The notes under the pieces were generated by a model. That model was not told where the DNA came from, made no database searches, and was given only the letters and a program-made list of their open reading frames with translations. A program made the position numbers and the translations under genes. This document shows positions 1 through 10,257 of a stretch of DNA of 64,000 bases, piece by piece. Origin of the DNA: Desulfurobacterium sp. TC5-1 (GTDB taxonomy: Bacteria; Aquificota; Aquificia; Desulfurobacteriales; Desulfurobacteriaceae); assembly GCF_000421485.1 (NCBI RefSeq), contig NZ_ATXC01000001.1, positions 827,087 to 891,086 of the forward strand, written 5' to 3'. Each line of letters opens with the position of its first letter. Within the stretch, counting starts at the first letter, position 1.

Positions 1-22
1 AAGCCCGCTCAAAGCGGGCTTT
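1..22. terminator. Bidirectional intrinsic terminator after gap
   Basis: A 9-bp inverted repeat (AAGCCCGCT, loop CAA, AGCGGGCTT) lies 25 bp past the gap stop codon. On the plus strand it is followed by a short T run; on the minus strand it is the first structure after gap. It fits a terminator shared by gap and whatever gene lies to the left of the window. Confidence 0.8.
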
Positions 23-46
23 TAAAAATACTTCAATCACCTTACA

Positions 47-1066
<1,020 letters not shown>

Positions 1067-1092
1067 TTAAGCGGTTTATTTCTAACACTTAA

Positions 1093-1121
1093 ATGATAAA
1101 CTTTATTCAGTACATTTACAA
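1093..1121 (-). promoter_or_regulatory. Promoter of gap
   Basis: On the minus strand TTGTAA (1121-1116) and TATCAT (1098-1093) are separated by 17 bp, close to the sigma-70 consensus. The predicted transcription start is about 30 bp upstream of the gap start codon. Confidence 0.6.
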
Positions 1122-1138
1122 CAAAATGAGGTTTTAAA

Positions 1139-2326
1139 ATGCTTGCTCTTGCCACCATTGGACTATGTGCAGCAGGAATAGCAACAGGAATACTAACGGT
1201 TCAGCTAAGAAGAACAGCTCAAATAAAGAAAAAACTTACCGGTCTGTTTTCACTTCCCGATAAAGTAAACTGGAACGAACTTATCTACTGTATCGAAAAA
1301 GAGATTAGCGAGAGAAAAAGCCGGGATAACATTCATTTATTGTCTCAAGCTCTAAACCTCCTTAACGAAGGTCTCGTTATTATGTCACCCTCCGGGAAAC
1401 TTATATACACTAACAGATTTGCCAGAGAACTTCTCGATATAGATAAAGAAAACTACAAAGGTAGATACTTCTACCAGGTAATAAGTGACTTGGATGTAAT
1501 AACATTTATTAATGAAAATTTTGATAAAAAGTACAACGTCTGGGAAAGTAAAAAGATAAAAAACCGTTATATACAACTTGTATTCGCTGCAGATGTAGAA
1601 GAAAAAGTTTTGCTGCTCAGAGATCTCACACAAATCAAAAAGTACGAAAATCTCAAGAGAGATTTCATTGCAAATGTATCCCACGAACTTAAAACACCTG
1701 TTGCAACACTTAAACTATTAATGGAAACCCTTGAAGATGAGTGCGAAGAGAACAAAACCGCAACAGAATTTATCAAAAAAGCACAGGGAAGAATAGAATA
1801 TATGGAACAACTCATCCAAGACTTAATAACATTAACGATGTTAGAAACCAGTAAAGGCATCCCGTTTGAAAAGAAAAAAATTAAATTGAAGCCTATAATC
1901 GATAAAATAATAGAGGAAACGAGTGTAATAGCCAAAAAGAAAAATGTAGAAGTAAAATCTCACCTTCCTGAAGATCTTGAGGTAACAGGTGATGAAAGGC
2001 TTTTCTACTTCGTGTTCAGAAATCTTATAGACAATGCCATAAAGTACAACCACGAAGGTGGAAAAGTGGACATAAAATACTCAACGCTTCCTAAAGAACA
2101 AGAAATTTCTGTCTGTGATACAGGTCCTGGTATTCCAAAATCCCACCTTCCATTTATATTTGAGAGATTTTACAGAGTTGACAAGTCAAGATCCAGAAAG
2201 TTAGGTGGTACAGGGCTTGGATTGTCCATCGTCAAACTTGCCGTTGAAAAGTTAGATGGAAAAGTTGACGTTGAAAGCGAAGTTGGTAAAGGAACATGTT
2301 TTAAAGTATATTTCCCGTACCCGTAA
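1139..2326 (+). CDS. PhoR-like sensor histidine kinase
   Basis: A membrane histidine kinase of 395 residues. It begins with one hydrophobic segment (about 1-22), followed by a PAS-like sensor region (about 65-165). The dimerisation/phosphoacceptor helix contains His182 in FIANVSHELKTP. The ATPase domain shows the N box (NLIDNAIKYN), G1 (DTGPGIP) and G2 (GGTGLGLSIV). There is no periplasmic sensor loop, so the signal is probably cytoplasmic or membrane-borne. This layout resembles PhoR/WalK-type kinases. No response regulator gene is adjacent, so the partner must be encoded elsewhere. bamA starts 43 bp downstream and may be cotranscribed. The input signal cannot be deduced. Confidence 0.88.
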   Translation: MLALATIGLCAAGIATGILTVQLRRTAQIKKKLTGLFSLPDKVNWNELIYCIEKEISERKSRDNIHLLSQALNLLNEGLVIMSPSGKLIYTNRFARELLDIDKENYKGRYFYQVISDLDVITFINENFDKKYNVWESKKIKNRYIQLVFAADVEEKVLLLRDLTQIKKYENLKRDFIANVSHELKTPVATLKLLMETLEDECEENKTATEFIKKAQGRIEYMEQLIQDLITLTMLETSKGIPFEKKKIKLKPIIDKIIEETSVIAKKKNVEVKSHLPEDLEVTGDERLFYFVFRNLIDNAIKYNHEGGKVDIKYSTLPKEQEISVCDTGPGIPKSHLPFIFERFYRVDKSRSRKLGGTGLGLSIVKLAVEKLDGKVDVESEVGKGTCFKVYFPYP

Positions 2327-2369
2327 CTGTGTTATCATTGTAACCACCAATTATCTGGAGGTTTCTCCC

Positions 2370-4685
2370 TTGAGGAAAATAGCTATTGTAGTGGCATTAC
2401 TACTTTTAACTATTCCATCAGTATCAAGTGCCCAAACGTTAATCTCGGAAAACAAAACTGTACCCACAGAAAACACAACCTTACAACCGGTAATAAAAGA
2501 GATAAAAATTGAAGGAAACACCTATTTGCCAAAAGAAAGCATAATTTACAGGATATCTCTAAAGCCCGGAGAACCTTTAAACACCGAGAAAGTAGCAGAA
2601 GATATAAAAAACATCTTTTCCCTGGGATACTACAAAACCATAGAAGTCATTGAAGAAAAAGCAGGAAACCAGGTGATTCTAAAATATATACTAAAAGAAA
2701 AGCCAATAGTCGAAGCCGTGAATTTTGAAGGGAATAAACACATATCAACCAGAGAACTAAAGAAAAAAATAGAATTTGACGAAGGCAATTTTACAGGACA
2801 CGTAATATCCTACGAAAAACTCGAAAAAATAAAGAACAGAATAATTAGCGTTTATCACGAAAAAGGCTACATAAATGTTAAAGTTAACTATAATGTATCC
2901 CAAATTGAACCCCAAAAAGTCAAAGTGACATTTAAAATAGATGAAGGACAGAAAGCTTACGTCTGCAAAATCATAATAAAAGGAAATAAAGCCATAGACA
3001 CAGATGAAATAAAAGGCGTTCTCCTTACAAAGGAACGCTGTATATGGAAATTAAGATTTCATCCATCTCTCGTTAAGGAAAACCTTAAAAAAGATGTGGA
3101 AAGAATTAAAAAACTCTATGAAAGCAAAGGATATATTGATATAAAAGTTGGAAATCCCATAATAAAGAAACTTGACGGTTGCTACGAAGTCATATACCCC
3201 ATTTTAGAAGAAGGGCCACAATATTTCTTTGGAAAAATTGCGATTAGAGGAAATACCCTTTTCACATCAAAAGAACTTCTAAAGTTAGTAGATGAACTCA
3301 AACCTAAAAATCCCTATAATCCAGAATTATTAACCATATTCTCAATAAAAGTAGCAAGACTCTACGGTAAGTATGGATACATCTTTGCATCAACTACTCC
3401 CGAAACAAAAATTGACAGGAAAAACCACACGATAAATGTCACTTTTATCATTCATGAGGGAGAAAGAGCAAAAGTAAGATACATAAACATTAAAGGAAAC
3501 TACGACAGCCGCGACAGAACGGTAAGAAGAGAACTTGACATATACGAAACAGGCATATTTAACACTGAAAAGCTGGAACGCTCCATCAGAAGACTATACA
3601 ACACGGGCTACTACGAAGCTGTCAACGTAGAACCTAAAGTTGTGGACAAAAATCTTTTAGACATTGACGTAAATCTTAAAGAGCGTCTAACAGGCATCTT
3701 CTCCATCGGTATCGGATACAGCTCCATGACAAAATTGACTGCAATGCTATCTTTGAGAAAAGGTAACCTTTTCGGAACCGGTGATTCAATATTCATATCA
3801 GGTCAATTCGGTTCATCCATCACCTACTTCGACATTGGATACAACCACAAGTGGTGGCTCAATCAACCGCAAACACTTGGATTGAGAGTTTACAACCACA
3901 AAAATGAATACACAACATACACCAGCTACAAGAAAGGCTTTTCCTTCAATGTTTATAGAAGAGTCAAAAAAGATTGGAACGTTGGGATAGGCTACACTCT
4001 TGAAAAGAACACAATAAGCGACATAGATCCCAACGCAACAAGCATTGTCAAGGAAGAAGAAGGAACTTCAATTATAGGGCTCCTTTCCTCAAGAGTTACC
4101 CTCGATTTGAGAGACAACCGATTCCTTCCACACAGAGGATTTATGTTTAGTTTAAGTACAAAAGTAGCTGGTCAAGCCCTTGGTGGTGATAGCAATTTCT
4201 ACGAAGCGGTTGCAGATGTATCAAAATATATCTATCTCGATGACCTATCTGAAAATTACAAAATACCCATTGTTCTATCAGCACATCTAAAAGCAGGTTT
4301 TGCAGACACCTACGGCAAAACGGAAGAGGTTCCCATAGATTACAGATTCTTCGTTGGCGGAGATACAACTGTCAGAGGATTCCGCTGGGGTGAGGCAGGT
4401 CCTGTAGATATTAATGGCGACCCTGAAGGAGCAAACAGAGAACTTGTTATGAACTTTGAAATAGGCTACGATATATCAAATAACCTTCGTTTCATCGGAT
4501 TCTTCGACATAGGCGCAGGATGGTGGAACGAAGTTGACTTTGGAACACTTAGAAAAGCAGCAGGTGGCGGCATAAGAGTGATGACACCGGTTGGACCAAT
4601 AAGATTAGACATAGGTTACAAACTTGACAAAAAGCCCGGAGAAAGTGCTTCAGAATGGCATTTTGGACTTGGAACTTACTTCTAA
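2370..4685 (+). CDS. bamA: Outer membrane assembly factor BamA
   Basis: Central subunit of the BAM complex, inserting beta-barrel proteins into the outer membrane. I place the start at TTG 2370: it follows GGAGGT with 7-bp spacing and opens a clean signal peptide (hydrophobic VALLLLTIP, cleavage after SSAQ). An upstream in-frame start at 2256 would lie inside the kinase gene and add a non-signal extension. The mature part shows repeated POTRA domains (recurring 'I-x-I-x-G-N' strands), then a C-terminal barrel with VRGFRWGE in the loop-6 region and a C-terminal aromatic residue (GLGTYF). At 771 residues it is of normal length. It is followed by ompH and lpxD, the common envelope-biogenesis order. 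Confidence 0.95.
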   Translation: MRKIAIVVALLLLTIPSVSSAQTLISENKTVPTENTTLQPVIKEIKIEGNTYLPKESIIYRISLKPGEPLNTEKVAEDIKNIFSLGYYKTIEVIEEKAGNQVILKYILKEKPIVEAVNFEGNKHISTRELKKKIEFDEGNFTGHVISYEKLEKIKNRIISVYHEKGYINVKVNYNVSQIEPQKVKVTFKIDEGQKAYVCKIIIKGNKAIDTDEIKGVLLTKERCIWKLRFHPSLVKENLKKDVERIKKLYESKGYIDIKVGNPIIKKLDGCYEVIYPILEEGPQYFFGKIAIRGNTLFTSKELLKLVDELKPKNPYNPELLTIFSIKVARLYGKYGYIFASTTPETKIDRKNHTINVTFIIHEGERAKVRYINIKGNYDSRDRTVRRELDIYETGIFNTEKLERSIRRLYNTGYYEAVNVEPKVVDKNLLDIDVNLKERLTGIFSIGIGYSSMTKLTAMLSLRKGNLFGTGDSIFISGQFGSSITYFDIGYNHKWWLNQPQTLGLRVYNHKNEYTTYTSYKKGFSFNVYRRVKKDWNVGIGYTLEKNTISDIDPNATSIVKEEEGTSIIGLLSSRVTLDLRDNRFLPHRGFMFSLSTKVAGQALGGDSNFYEAVADVSKYIYLDDLSENYKIPIVLSAHLKAGFADTYGKTEEVPIDYRFFVGGDTTVRGFRWGEAGPVDINGDPEGANRELVMNFEIGYDISNNLRFIGFFDIGAGWWNEVDFGTLRKAAGGGIRVMTPVGPIRLDIGYKLDKKPGESASEWHFGLGTYF

Positions 4686-4705
4686 AACAAAGGGAGGAAA
4701 TTAAA

Positions 4706-5233
4706 ATGGAGAAATTTAGAAAGTTGATGTTAACCTTAATAGGAACTTTCATTATCATTGGAGTGGGAACCGTTAAGGCAAAAGCGGATAGCTTTGCAGT
4801 TTACTACATAGACATGCAAAAATTAATAAATGAGTCACCTCAGGGCAAAAAGGCAAAAACTGAATTAGAAGCAGAGATTAAAAAGGCTGAATCACAGCTC
4901 AAAAAGTTAGCAAAAGAGATTGAACAGTTAAAAAAAGAACTTTCATCACCCCTCATCAGTCAGAAAACGAAGCAACAGAAAGAGACTGAAATACAAACAA
5001 AGATTCTCCAGTACAGACAACTACAACAAAAAAGCCAAAAATTGCTTTCAAAATTTGAGAGGGAGCTTACAGCCAAAATCCTTAAGGACGTATTTAAAAT
5101 CGTTGAAAAGTACAGAATAGAACACAATATTCCAATGATTGTTGAAAAGAATGAGGCAGGAATAATATCTGCAGATCCAAAGTATGACCTAACAGATAAA
5201 ATCCTTAAACTTTATAGCAGGGCAGGCAAATAA
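4706..5233 (+). CDS. OmpH/Skp family periplasmic chaperone
   Basis: Skp-like chaperone that holds unfolded outer-membrane proteins in the periplasm on their way to BamA. ATG 4706 is chosen because AGGGAGGA precedes it by 7 bp and it begins a signal peptide ([19 protein letters not shown], cleavage near KA/DS). The remaining ~150 residues start with the family strand [15 protein letters not shown] and continue as Lys/Glu-rich coiled coil, as in the Skp tentacles. It sits 20 bp after bamA and its stop overlaps the lpxD start (TAATG). The 175-residue length is typical. The sequence supports the family but not a specific client set. Confidence 0.88.
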   Translation: MEKFRKLMLTLIGTFIIIGVGTVKAKADSFAVYYIDMQKLINESPQGKKAKTELEAEIKKAESQLKKLAKEIEQLKKELSSPLISQKTKQQKETEIQTKILQYRQLQQKSQKLLSKFERELTAKILKDVFKIVEKYRIEHNIPMIVEKNEAGIISADPKYDLTDKILKLYSRAGK

Positions 5234-6252
5234 TGGAAGTTAGCATCGGTGAAATAGCAAAGTCAATTGGATGCAGAGTAAAAGGCAACCCGGATATTAA
5301 GATAAAGGGTGTAAATGAGATACAGAAAGCTAAGGAAGGTGAACTCACCTTCCTTACAAATCCAAAGTATGAAAAATTTCTCAGAACAACAGGCGCTTCT
5401 GCCGTTATCGTCGGAAAAGAGTACAACGTTCCTATAACACAATTAATCTGCGAAGAACCTTACGTAGCATTTGCAAAAATCCTATCAATGCTGATAAAAG
5501 AACCCCACCCGGAGCCAGGAATTTCAAAGACAGCTACTATTGACGAAACAGCAACTATAGGGAACAACGTCTATATAGGAGACCACGTATTCATAGGAAA
5601 AGAATGTAAAATCGGCAACAATGTTAAAATATATCCAGGCGTTGTAATAGGTAACCGTTGTGAAATAGGTGATAACAGTGTAATTTTTGCTAATGTCACC
5701 ATCTACCACGACGTTAAAATTGGCAAAAACGTAAGAATACACAGTGGAACAGTAATAGGTTCAGACGGCTTCGGATACGCATTCAGCAAAAAAGAGATGA
5801 AAATTTACAAAGTTCCCCAGATTGGAAGAGTAATCATAGGAAACGACGTTGAAATAGGCGCAAACACAACAATAGACAGAGGAACCATAGGTGATACTGT
5901 CATAGGAGATGGCACAAAGATAGACAATCTTGTCCAGATAGCACACAACGATAAAATCGGAAAAAACTGTTTCATTGTCTCTCAGGTGGGAATCTCCGGT
6001 TCTACAGAAATTGGCGACAATGTCACACTTGCAGGGCAGGTAGGCGTTGCCGGACACATTAAAATAGGAAGTAACATAACAGTCGGTGCTAAATCTGGTG
6101 TGACCAAATCCATTACAAAGCCCGGCATCTACGCCGGTTTCCCGATAAAAGATTTTAGAACGTGGAGAAAAACGGAAGCCCTGATTAATCGTCTGCCTGA
6201 AATTTACGAGAAAATTAAATCCTTTCTCTCTACGAAGGAGCAAAAAAGTTGA
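5233..6252 (+). CDS. lpxD: UDP-3-O-acylglucosamine N-acyltransferase
   Basis: Third step of lipid A synthesis: transfers a 3-hydroxyacyl chain from acyl-ACP to the 2-amino group of UDP-3-O-acylglucosamine. The 339 residues comprise an N-terminal uridine-binding domain (1-100), a left-handed beta-helix of hexapeptide repeats (about 105-290, repeated 'IG-x-N-V-x-I' units) and a C-terminal helix. The catalytic His is His238 in VQIAHND. It is translationally coupled to ompH through TAATG and overlaps the next gene by TTGA. Its presence shows that the organism makes a lipid A-type outer membrane. Confidence 0.95.
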   Translation: MEVSIGEIAKSIGCRVKGNPDIKIKGVNEIQKAKEGELTFLTNPKYEKFLRTTGASAVIVGKEYNVPITQLICEEPYVAFAKILSMLIKEPHPEPGISKTATIDETATIGNNVYIGDHVFIGKECKIGNNVKIYPGVVIGNRCEIGDNSVIFANVTIYHDVKIGKNVRIHSGTVIGSDGFGYAFSKKEMKIYKVPQIGRVIIGNDVEIGANTTIDRGTIGDTVIGDGTKIDNLVQIAHNDKIGKNCFIVSQVGISGSTEIGDNVTLAGQVGVAGHIKIGSNITVGAKSGVTKSITKPGIYAGFPIKDFRTWRKTEALINRLPEIYEKIKSFLSTKEQKS

Positions 6253-7367
6253 AAATTGCACACATATCCGACAGCCACCTTGGATATGCACAGTACAACC
6301 TAATTGAACGGAAGGCAGACTTCTTTAAAGCTTTTGAACAGGCAATAGATAGAATCATAGAATCCAATGTTGACCTTGTAATACACACGGGAGACCTTTT
6401 TGAATCTCCACAACCTGACATGACTTCTCTTTCAAAAGCGATAAAACAGTTTAAGAAGCTAAAAGAAAAAAGAATCCCCGTAGTTGCAATTACAGGGAAT
6501 CACGACAGAACACTCAGAAAAGGGAAAATCCCACCGCAGAAAATCTTAGAAGATCTCGGACTGCTACAACTTATCTCACCTTACGGTGAAAAGGTTTTCG
6601 GCGACCTTTACATAGCAGGTATCCAGTTCATGCCTGGAAGCCATCTGAAAGAGTTATCTAAAAAAATCTTCCCTGAATTTTCTGAAAATGCAGTAAAACA
6701 CAGATTCTCAATCTTTATGTTCCACCAGGGCATAGATACCTACCTTCCGTACGAAGGCGCAGCTGAAATGAGCATGTCTGACCTACCTGAAGGATTCACA
6801 TACTATGCTGGTGGGCATATCCACAACTTTATTCACGAAACTAAAAGCTATTTCTTCAGCTACGCAGGTGTAACAGAATTTAGAACAGTAAAAGAGGCAG
6901 AAAGCACCAGCAGAGGATTTAACATAATAGATCTTGAAAAGAAGTCATTAGAGAGAATCAAACTTGAAAATTTAAGGGATTTCTTATCATTTACGATAGA
7001 GGAAGGAAAAGACGAGAACGTGAAACTGGAAGAAATAACAGAAAAGGCATCTGAATGTCCGATTCCTCCAATTGTAGTGATAAAGTACCTCTACACCGAA
7101 AAACCATTTTCAGAAACAACTGCCATCAAACGATTAAAAGAAAAAGCTCTAATAGTAAGAGTTCTTCAAAAAAACATTTCAGAAAAAGAGACAGAAAAAC
7201 TTAAAAAGACAACATCTATAGAAGAAATTGTAAGAAATTACTTTAAAGACCAGAGAAAATTTGTCCAGGATTTAAGCGTGGAATTGGCAACGTCTTCAAC
7301 CGAACACACAGCAGAAATCCTCTTAAAGTTTTTAGAGGAGAAGACAGGATTAAAGATAACATTCTAA
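6249..7367 (+). CDS. SbcD/Mre11-like DNA repair exonuclease
   Basis: Metallophosphoesterase nuclease of the SbcD/Mre11 family, expected to process DNA ends together with an SbcC/Rad50-type ATPase. Phosphoesterase motifs are intact: DSHLG (Asp8, His10), HTGDLFE, GNHD, and a GGHIH pair. The start is TTG 6249, overlapping the lpxD stop (TTGA), with GAAGGAG upstream. At 372 residues it is of normal length. The C-terminal third (about 245-372) is Lys/Glu-rich, like the capping/partner-binding part. No sbcC gene follows; instead comF overlaps its 3' end. Placement after lpxD looks like operon packing rather than functional linkage. Confidence 0.85.
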   Translation: MKIAHISDSHLGYAQYNLIERKADFFKAFEQAIDRIIESNVDLVIHTGDLFESPQPDMTSLSKAIKQFKKLKEKRIPVVAITGNHDRTLRKGKIPPQKILEDLGLLQLISPYGEKVFGDLYIAGIQFMPGSHLKELSKKIFPEFSENAVKHRFSIFMFHQGIDTYLPYEGAAEMSMSDLPEGFTYYAGGHIHNFIHETKSYFFSYAGVTEFRTVKEAESTSRGFNIIDLEKKSLERIKLENLRDFLSFTIEEGKDENVKLEEITEKASECPIPPIVVIKYLYTEKPFSETTAIKRLKEKALIVRVLQKNISEKETEKLKKTTSIEEIVRNYFKDQRKFVQDLSVELATSSTEHTAEILLKFLEEKTGLKITF

Positions 7368-8098
7368 CTTTCATAGAAGAAACACTTTTAGACATCCTTT
7401 CACCTGAATACTGTGCCGTATGTGGAAAGTTTCTCATTGGCAAGCACAGAAAAATCACCTGTGAAGAGTGCTGGAACATCCACATAAGACCGTTTTCAGG
7501 AAAAAAATGCGCGGTATGCGGATATCCCTTAAAACTTTCGCCAGGAAGCGAACCTCTTTGCAGAGATTGTTTCGAAAAAAGCAGAAAATTTGCTTTCTCT
7601 GGCGTATCGTATTTTGGACTCTACAAAGGTCTCCTTGAAATAGCTATCAAAACCTTCAAAATCGCAAAACGCCGGGAAATCGGAAAAGAGATCGGCCAAA
7701 CGATATCCAACCACCTAAAAAAATTTCTATCTGGAAATAAAATAGACATCATCATCCCTGTTCCCCTTCATCCTGAAGAACTAAAGGCAAGAGGTTTCAA
7801 CCAGTGTCACTTAATCCTGTCCGCTGCAAATGTTCCATTCATAGATGGCGTTGAAAAGAGATTCCATGGAAGAAAACAAGCTTTACTCTCAAAACAGGAA
7901 AGGAAAGAAAACGTTAAAGGACTATTTGCTGTAAAAGAAAATGTAATACCTCAAATAAAGGGAAAAAGGATATGCCTGTTTGACGATATATTTACCACAG
8001 GAAGCACCGTCAACGAAATAGCACAAGAACTCATTAAAGCCGGTGCCGATGCCGTCTACGTTTACACAGTCGCACGCTCCATCAAAAAATCAAAATAG
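7349..8098 (+). CDS. comF: ComF family phosphoribosyltransferase, non-canonical start
   Basis: ComF-type protein linked in other bacteria to competence/DNA uptake. It has an N-terminal zinc finger (CAVCG, CEEC, CAVCG, CRDC) and a C-terminal type I phosphoribosyltransferase fold with the PRPP loop LFDDIFTTGST. The reading frame is intact to TAG 8096-8098 but contains no ATG, GTG or TTG codon anywhere. The best initiation site is ATT 7349, 8 bp after GAGGAG (7335-7340), inside the 3' end of the sbcD-like gene. It gives a normal N-terminus of 21 residues before the first Cys and a 249-residue product. Alternatives are ATT 7361, ATA 7373 or a -1 frameshift from the upstream gene. The family is clear; the start is not. 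Confidence 0.82.
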   Translation: MKDNILTFIEETLLDILSPEYCAVCGKFLIGKHRKITCEECWNIHIRPFSGKKCAVCGYPLKLSPGSEPLCRDCFEKSRKFAFSGVSYFGLYKGLLEIAIKTFKIAKRREIGKEIGQTISNHLKKFLSGNKIDIIIPVPLHPEELKARGFNQCHLILSAANVPFIDGVEKRFHGRKQALLSKQERKENVKGLFAVKENVIPQIKGKRICLFDDIFTTGSTVNEIAQELIKAGADAVYVYTVARSIKKSK

Positions 8099-8104
8099 TA
8101 TAAT
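8099..8104 (+). promoter_or_regulatory. -10 box upstream of the 226-residue secreted protein gene
   Basis: A perfect TATAAT overlaps the region just after the comF stop and lies 29 bp before the next start codon, leaving room for the GGGAG ribosome-binding site. No convincing -35 box is seen. Confidence 0.45.
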
Positions 8105-8133
8105 TTCTATAAAACCTTTTAAGGGAGACAAAG

Positions 8134-8814
8134 ATGAAAAAAATAGGATACATTATAAGTGCTTTCTTATTCTTAGTTTTTGGAACAAAAGCAATAGCTT
8201 CCGCATATACAGGTTTTAAACCTCTAAAAAAAGGTGATTGGTCAAAATACACGATAATAAGTGAAGATGGAAAGAAAACAACACTAACCTACATATACGG
8301 CGGAAAAGAGAAAGTTAATGGAAAAACTATCAACATAGTGGAGTTTTCAGGAAGGTATGGAAAAAACATGGCAGGAATAATACAGCTGTGGCTTGATGAA
8401 AAAGACCAACCGGTCAAGACTATAATGAAAACACCAGACGGACAACTTATATGTTTTGCAGGTGGCTCAACGATGGGACCTCAGGTGCAGGAAAATCCAC
8501 ATACAAAGACACCGGAAAAGTTCAAACCGACAAGACCAAAAATTCACTTTGGAACATATAAAACACCAACAGGTAAAAAAGTTCCTGTAGCAATTTTCAA
8601 AACAGAAACCGGTGAAACATGGGTGAGTAGCAATGTTCCTTTTGGCATAGTTAAACAGGTAGAAAACGGCAGAGTGACAATGTACCTAAAAGATTTTGGA
8701 ACAGGCAGAAAAACAAAAATTCCTCTCGATGAAGCAAAAAGCTGCCAACCTTTCAACTTTCCAGGATTTCCAGGAATGGTGCCTCAAAACATACCAACCA
8801 TTCCTCAATACTAA
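8134..8814 (+). CDS. Secreted protein of unknown function, 226 residues
   Basis: I do not recognise the family. The N-terminus is a signal peptide (Lys-Lys, hydrophobic core YIISAFLFLVFGT, likely cleavage after AIASA), so the product is periplasmic or surface-exposed. The mature part is basic and beta-rich, with a segment ETWVSSNVPFGIVK resembling motifs of small periplasmic proteins that bind lipophilic ligands, and a Pro-rich tail. It contains two or three scattered Cys and no lipobox. It has its own TATAAT box and GGGAG site, and ends just before the heptose adenylyltransferase gene. A role in the cell envelope is plausible but unproven. Confidence 0.7.
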   Translation: MKKIGYIISAFLFLVFGTKAIASAYTGFKPLKKGDWSKYTIISEDGKKTTLTYIYGGKEKVNGKTINIVEFSGRYGKNMAGIIQLWLDEKDQPVKTIMKTPDGQLICFAGGSTMGPQVQENPHTKTPEKFKPTRPKIHFGTYKTPTGKKVPVAIFKTETGETWVSSNVPFGIVKQVENGRVTMYLKDFGTGRKTKIPLDEAKSCQPFNFPGFPGMVPQNIPTIPQY

Positions 8815-8847
8815 GGTATAATGGCCGTAAAAGATTGCGAGGAAACA

Positions 8848-9321
8848 ATGGCTCTACTATTCTCCAGCATTGAAGAATTGAAAGCGTTTGCCGAGAGAAA
8901 AAGAAAAGAAGGCAAAAAGATAGTATTTACAAATGGCTGCTTTGACATTATCCATGCAGGTCACATTGATTACCTTGAGAAGGCAAAATCCCTTGGCGAT
9001 ATTTTGATAATAGGTGTTAACAGTGACAGCTCAATTAAAAAAATAAAAGGCGACAAAAGACCAATAGTGCACCAGCAGTATAGAATACGGGTTCTTCAGG
9101 GTTTAAAAGCGGTTGATGGAATAATTGTTTTCAACGAAGAGACACCCTTAAACGTTATAAAAGCTCTAAAGCCTGACATCTTAGTTAAAGGTGCCGATTG
9201 GCCCCTTGAAAAGATAGTAGGAAGGGAATACGCAAAAAAAGTTGAAAGGATAGAATTCGCCTACGATATATCTACATCAAAAATTATAGAAAAGGTTCTA
9301 AAAATTCACGGGTGCAAGTAA
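8848..9321 (+). CDS. D-glycero-beta-D-manno-heptose 1-phosphate adenylyltransferase
   Basis: Nucleotidyltransferase equivalent to the C-terminal half of E. coli HldE (RfaE2), making ADP-heptose for the lipopolysaccharide core. The class I signature is [12 protein letters not shown] near the N-terminus, with [15 protein letters not shown] and [10 protein letters not shown] further on. I chose ATG 8848 over ATG 8821: a GAGG lies before 8848, and a TATAAT at 8817-8822 covers the upstream ATG. The product is 157 residues, the stand-alone form of the enzyme. The kinase half (HldE1/HldA) is not in the window. It supports a heptose-containing surface glycolipid. Confidence 0.85.
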   Translation: MALLFSSIEELKAFAERKRKEGKKIVFTNGCFDIIHAGHIDYLEKAKSLGDILIIGVNSDSSIKKIKGDKRPIVHQQYRIRVLQGLKAVDGIIVFNEETPLNVIKALKPDILVKGADWPLEKIVGREYAKKVERIEFAYDISTSKIIEKVLKIHGCK

Positions 9322-9331
9322 GAACAAAACC

Positions 9332-9360
9332 TTGACAAAACAGCAGCAGTATAGTAAATT
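9332..9360 (+). promoter_or_regulatory. Promoter of rplM-rpsI
   Basis: TTGACA at 9332-9337 is a perfect -35 box; 17 bp later TAAATT (9355-9360) serves as -10. Transcription would begin near 9367, giving a leader of about 55 nt before rplM. Confidence 0.6.
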
Positions 9361-9381
9361 CCACCTGCCCGCTACATTTTC

Positions 9382-9402
9382 GGCGTTTTTGTTAAAAACG
9401 CC
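9382..9402 (+). promoter_or_regulatory. Hairpin in the rplM mRNA leader
   Basis: A perfect 9-bp stem (GGCGTTTTT / AAAAACGCC, 3-nt loop GTT) ends 8 bp before the GGAGG of rplM. No T tract follows, so it is not a normal terminator. Ribosomal protein leaders often carry autoregulatory structures, and this one is placed to influence ribosome access. Confidence 0.5.
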
Positions 9403-9421
9403 AACTACCGGAGGATTCAGA

Positions 9422-9850
9422 ATGAAAACCTTCATGCAGAAGAAGGAAGAGGTTAAAAGAGACTGGTACGTTGTTGATGCTACCGGAAAAACTCTTGGAA
9501 GACTTGCCTCTGAAATTGCAAAGATACTCATAGGCAAGCACAAGCCCACTTACACACCCCACGTTGACGGTGGAGACTTCGTAGTTGTAGTAAACGCTGA
9601 GAAAATCTACGCCAGCGGTAAGAAGCTCAACCAGAAAATCTACTACAAGCACACCGGTTACTTTGGACATTTGAAAGAAAGAACTCTTAAAGACATGCTC
9701 AAAGAAAAGCCGGAAGAGGTAATCAAGATTGCCGTAAGGGGAATGCTCCCAAAGAATAAGCTTAGAGATAGGAGGATGAAGAGACTTAAAGTGTACGCAG
9801 GTCCAAACCATCCTCATGCTGCACAAAATCCTAAACCTCTTGAATTTTAA
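9422..9850 (+). CDS. rplM: 50S ribosomal protein L13
   Basis: Large-subunit ribosomal protein L13, an early assembly protein. ATG 9422 is chosen because it follows GGAGG by 6 bp; an in-frame upstream ATG at 9332 would read through the promoter and leader hairpin. The 142-residue product has the family landmarks [35 protein letters not shown], and the C-terminal [15 protein letters not shown]. It is followed 11 bp later by rpsI, the conserved rplM-rpsI pair. Confidence 0.97.
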   Translation: MKTFMQKKEEVKRDWYVVDATGKTLGRLASEIAKILIGKHKPTYTPHVDGGDFVVVVNAEKIYASGKKLNQKIYYKHTGYFGHLKERTLKDMLKEKPEEVIKIAVRGMLPKNKLRDRRMKRLKVYAGPNHPHAAQNPKPLEF

Positions 9851-9861
9851 TGGAGGATTCA

Positions 9862-10257
9862 ATGGCTGAAATGAGATATTACGGAACTGGAAAGAGAAAA
9901 ACGGCAATTGCAAGAGTCTGGATAATTCCTAACGGCTCTGGCAAGATCACCGTAAACAGACAAGATGCAAAAGACTACTTTGGAAGACTTGCTCTTCTTA
10001 AAATAATGGAACAACCCTTTGACGTTACAGGAACAAACGGAAGATTTGATGTATGGTGCACGGTAAAAGGTGGAGGAAAGTCTGCTCAGGCAGATGCTGT
10101 TAAGTTTGGTATTGCCAAAGCACTATTGGCCTTCAACCCTGAATTAAGGCCAGTTCTTAAAAAAGCAGGATTCCTCACAAGAGACGCACGTATCAAAGAA
10201 AGGAAGAAGTACGGACAGAGAGGCGCACGTGCAAGGTACCAGTGGTCAAAACGTTAA
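9862..10257 (+). CDS. rpsI: 30S ribosomal protein S9
   Basis: Small-subunit protein S9; its basic C-terminal tail reaches the P-site tRNA. ATG 9862 is used because it follows GGAGG (9852-9856); the ATG at 9850 overlaps the rplM stop and lacks a site. The 131-residue product contains [33 protein letters not shown], and ends with the invariant KR after RARYQWS. Its 3' end overlaps the argC start by 29 bp, so this ribosomal operon runs straight into arginine biosynthesis. Confidence 0.97.
   Translation: MAEMRYYGTGKRKTAIARVWIIPNGSGKITVNRQDAKDYFGRLALLKIMEQPFDVTGTNGRFDVWCTVKGGGKSAQADAVKFGIAKALLAFNPELRPVLKKAGFLTRDARIKERKKYGQRGARARYQWSKR

Noticed and set aside
2256..2369. Upstream extension of bamA
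   Set aside because: Lies within the kinase gene and would bury the signal peptide; TTG 2370 has a good ribosome-binding site.
5761..6291. 176-codon minus-strand ORF over lpxD
   Set aside because: Antisense shadow of the hexapeptide-repeat coding sequence.
9332..9355. TTGACA with TATAGT at 12-bp spacing as promoter
   Set aside because: The spacer is too short; TAAATT at 17 bp is a better -10 partner.
9332..9421. 30-codon N-terminal extension of L13
   Set aside because: Covers the promoter, leader hairpin and ribosome-binding site; L13 starts at 9422.
9392..9913. 173-codon minus-strand ORF over rplM
   Set aside because: Antisense to rplM and rpsI with no recognisable domain.
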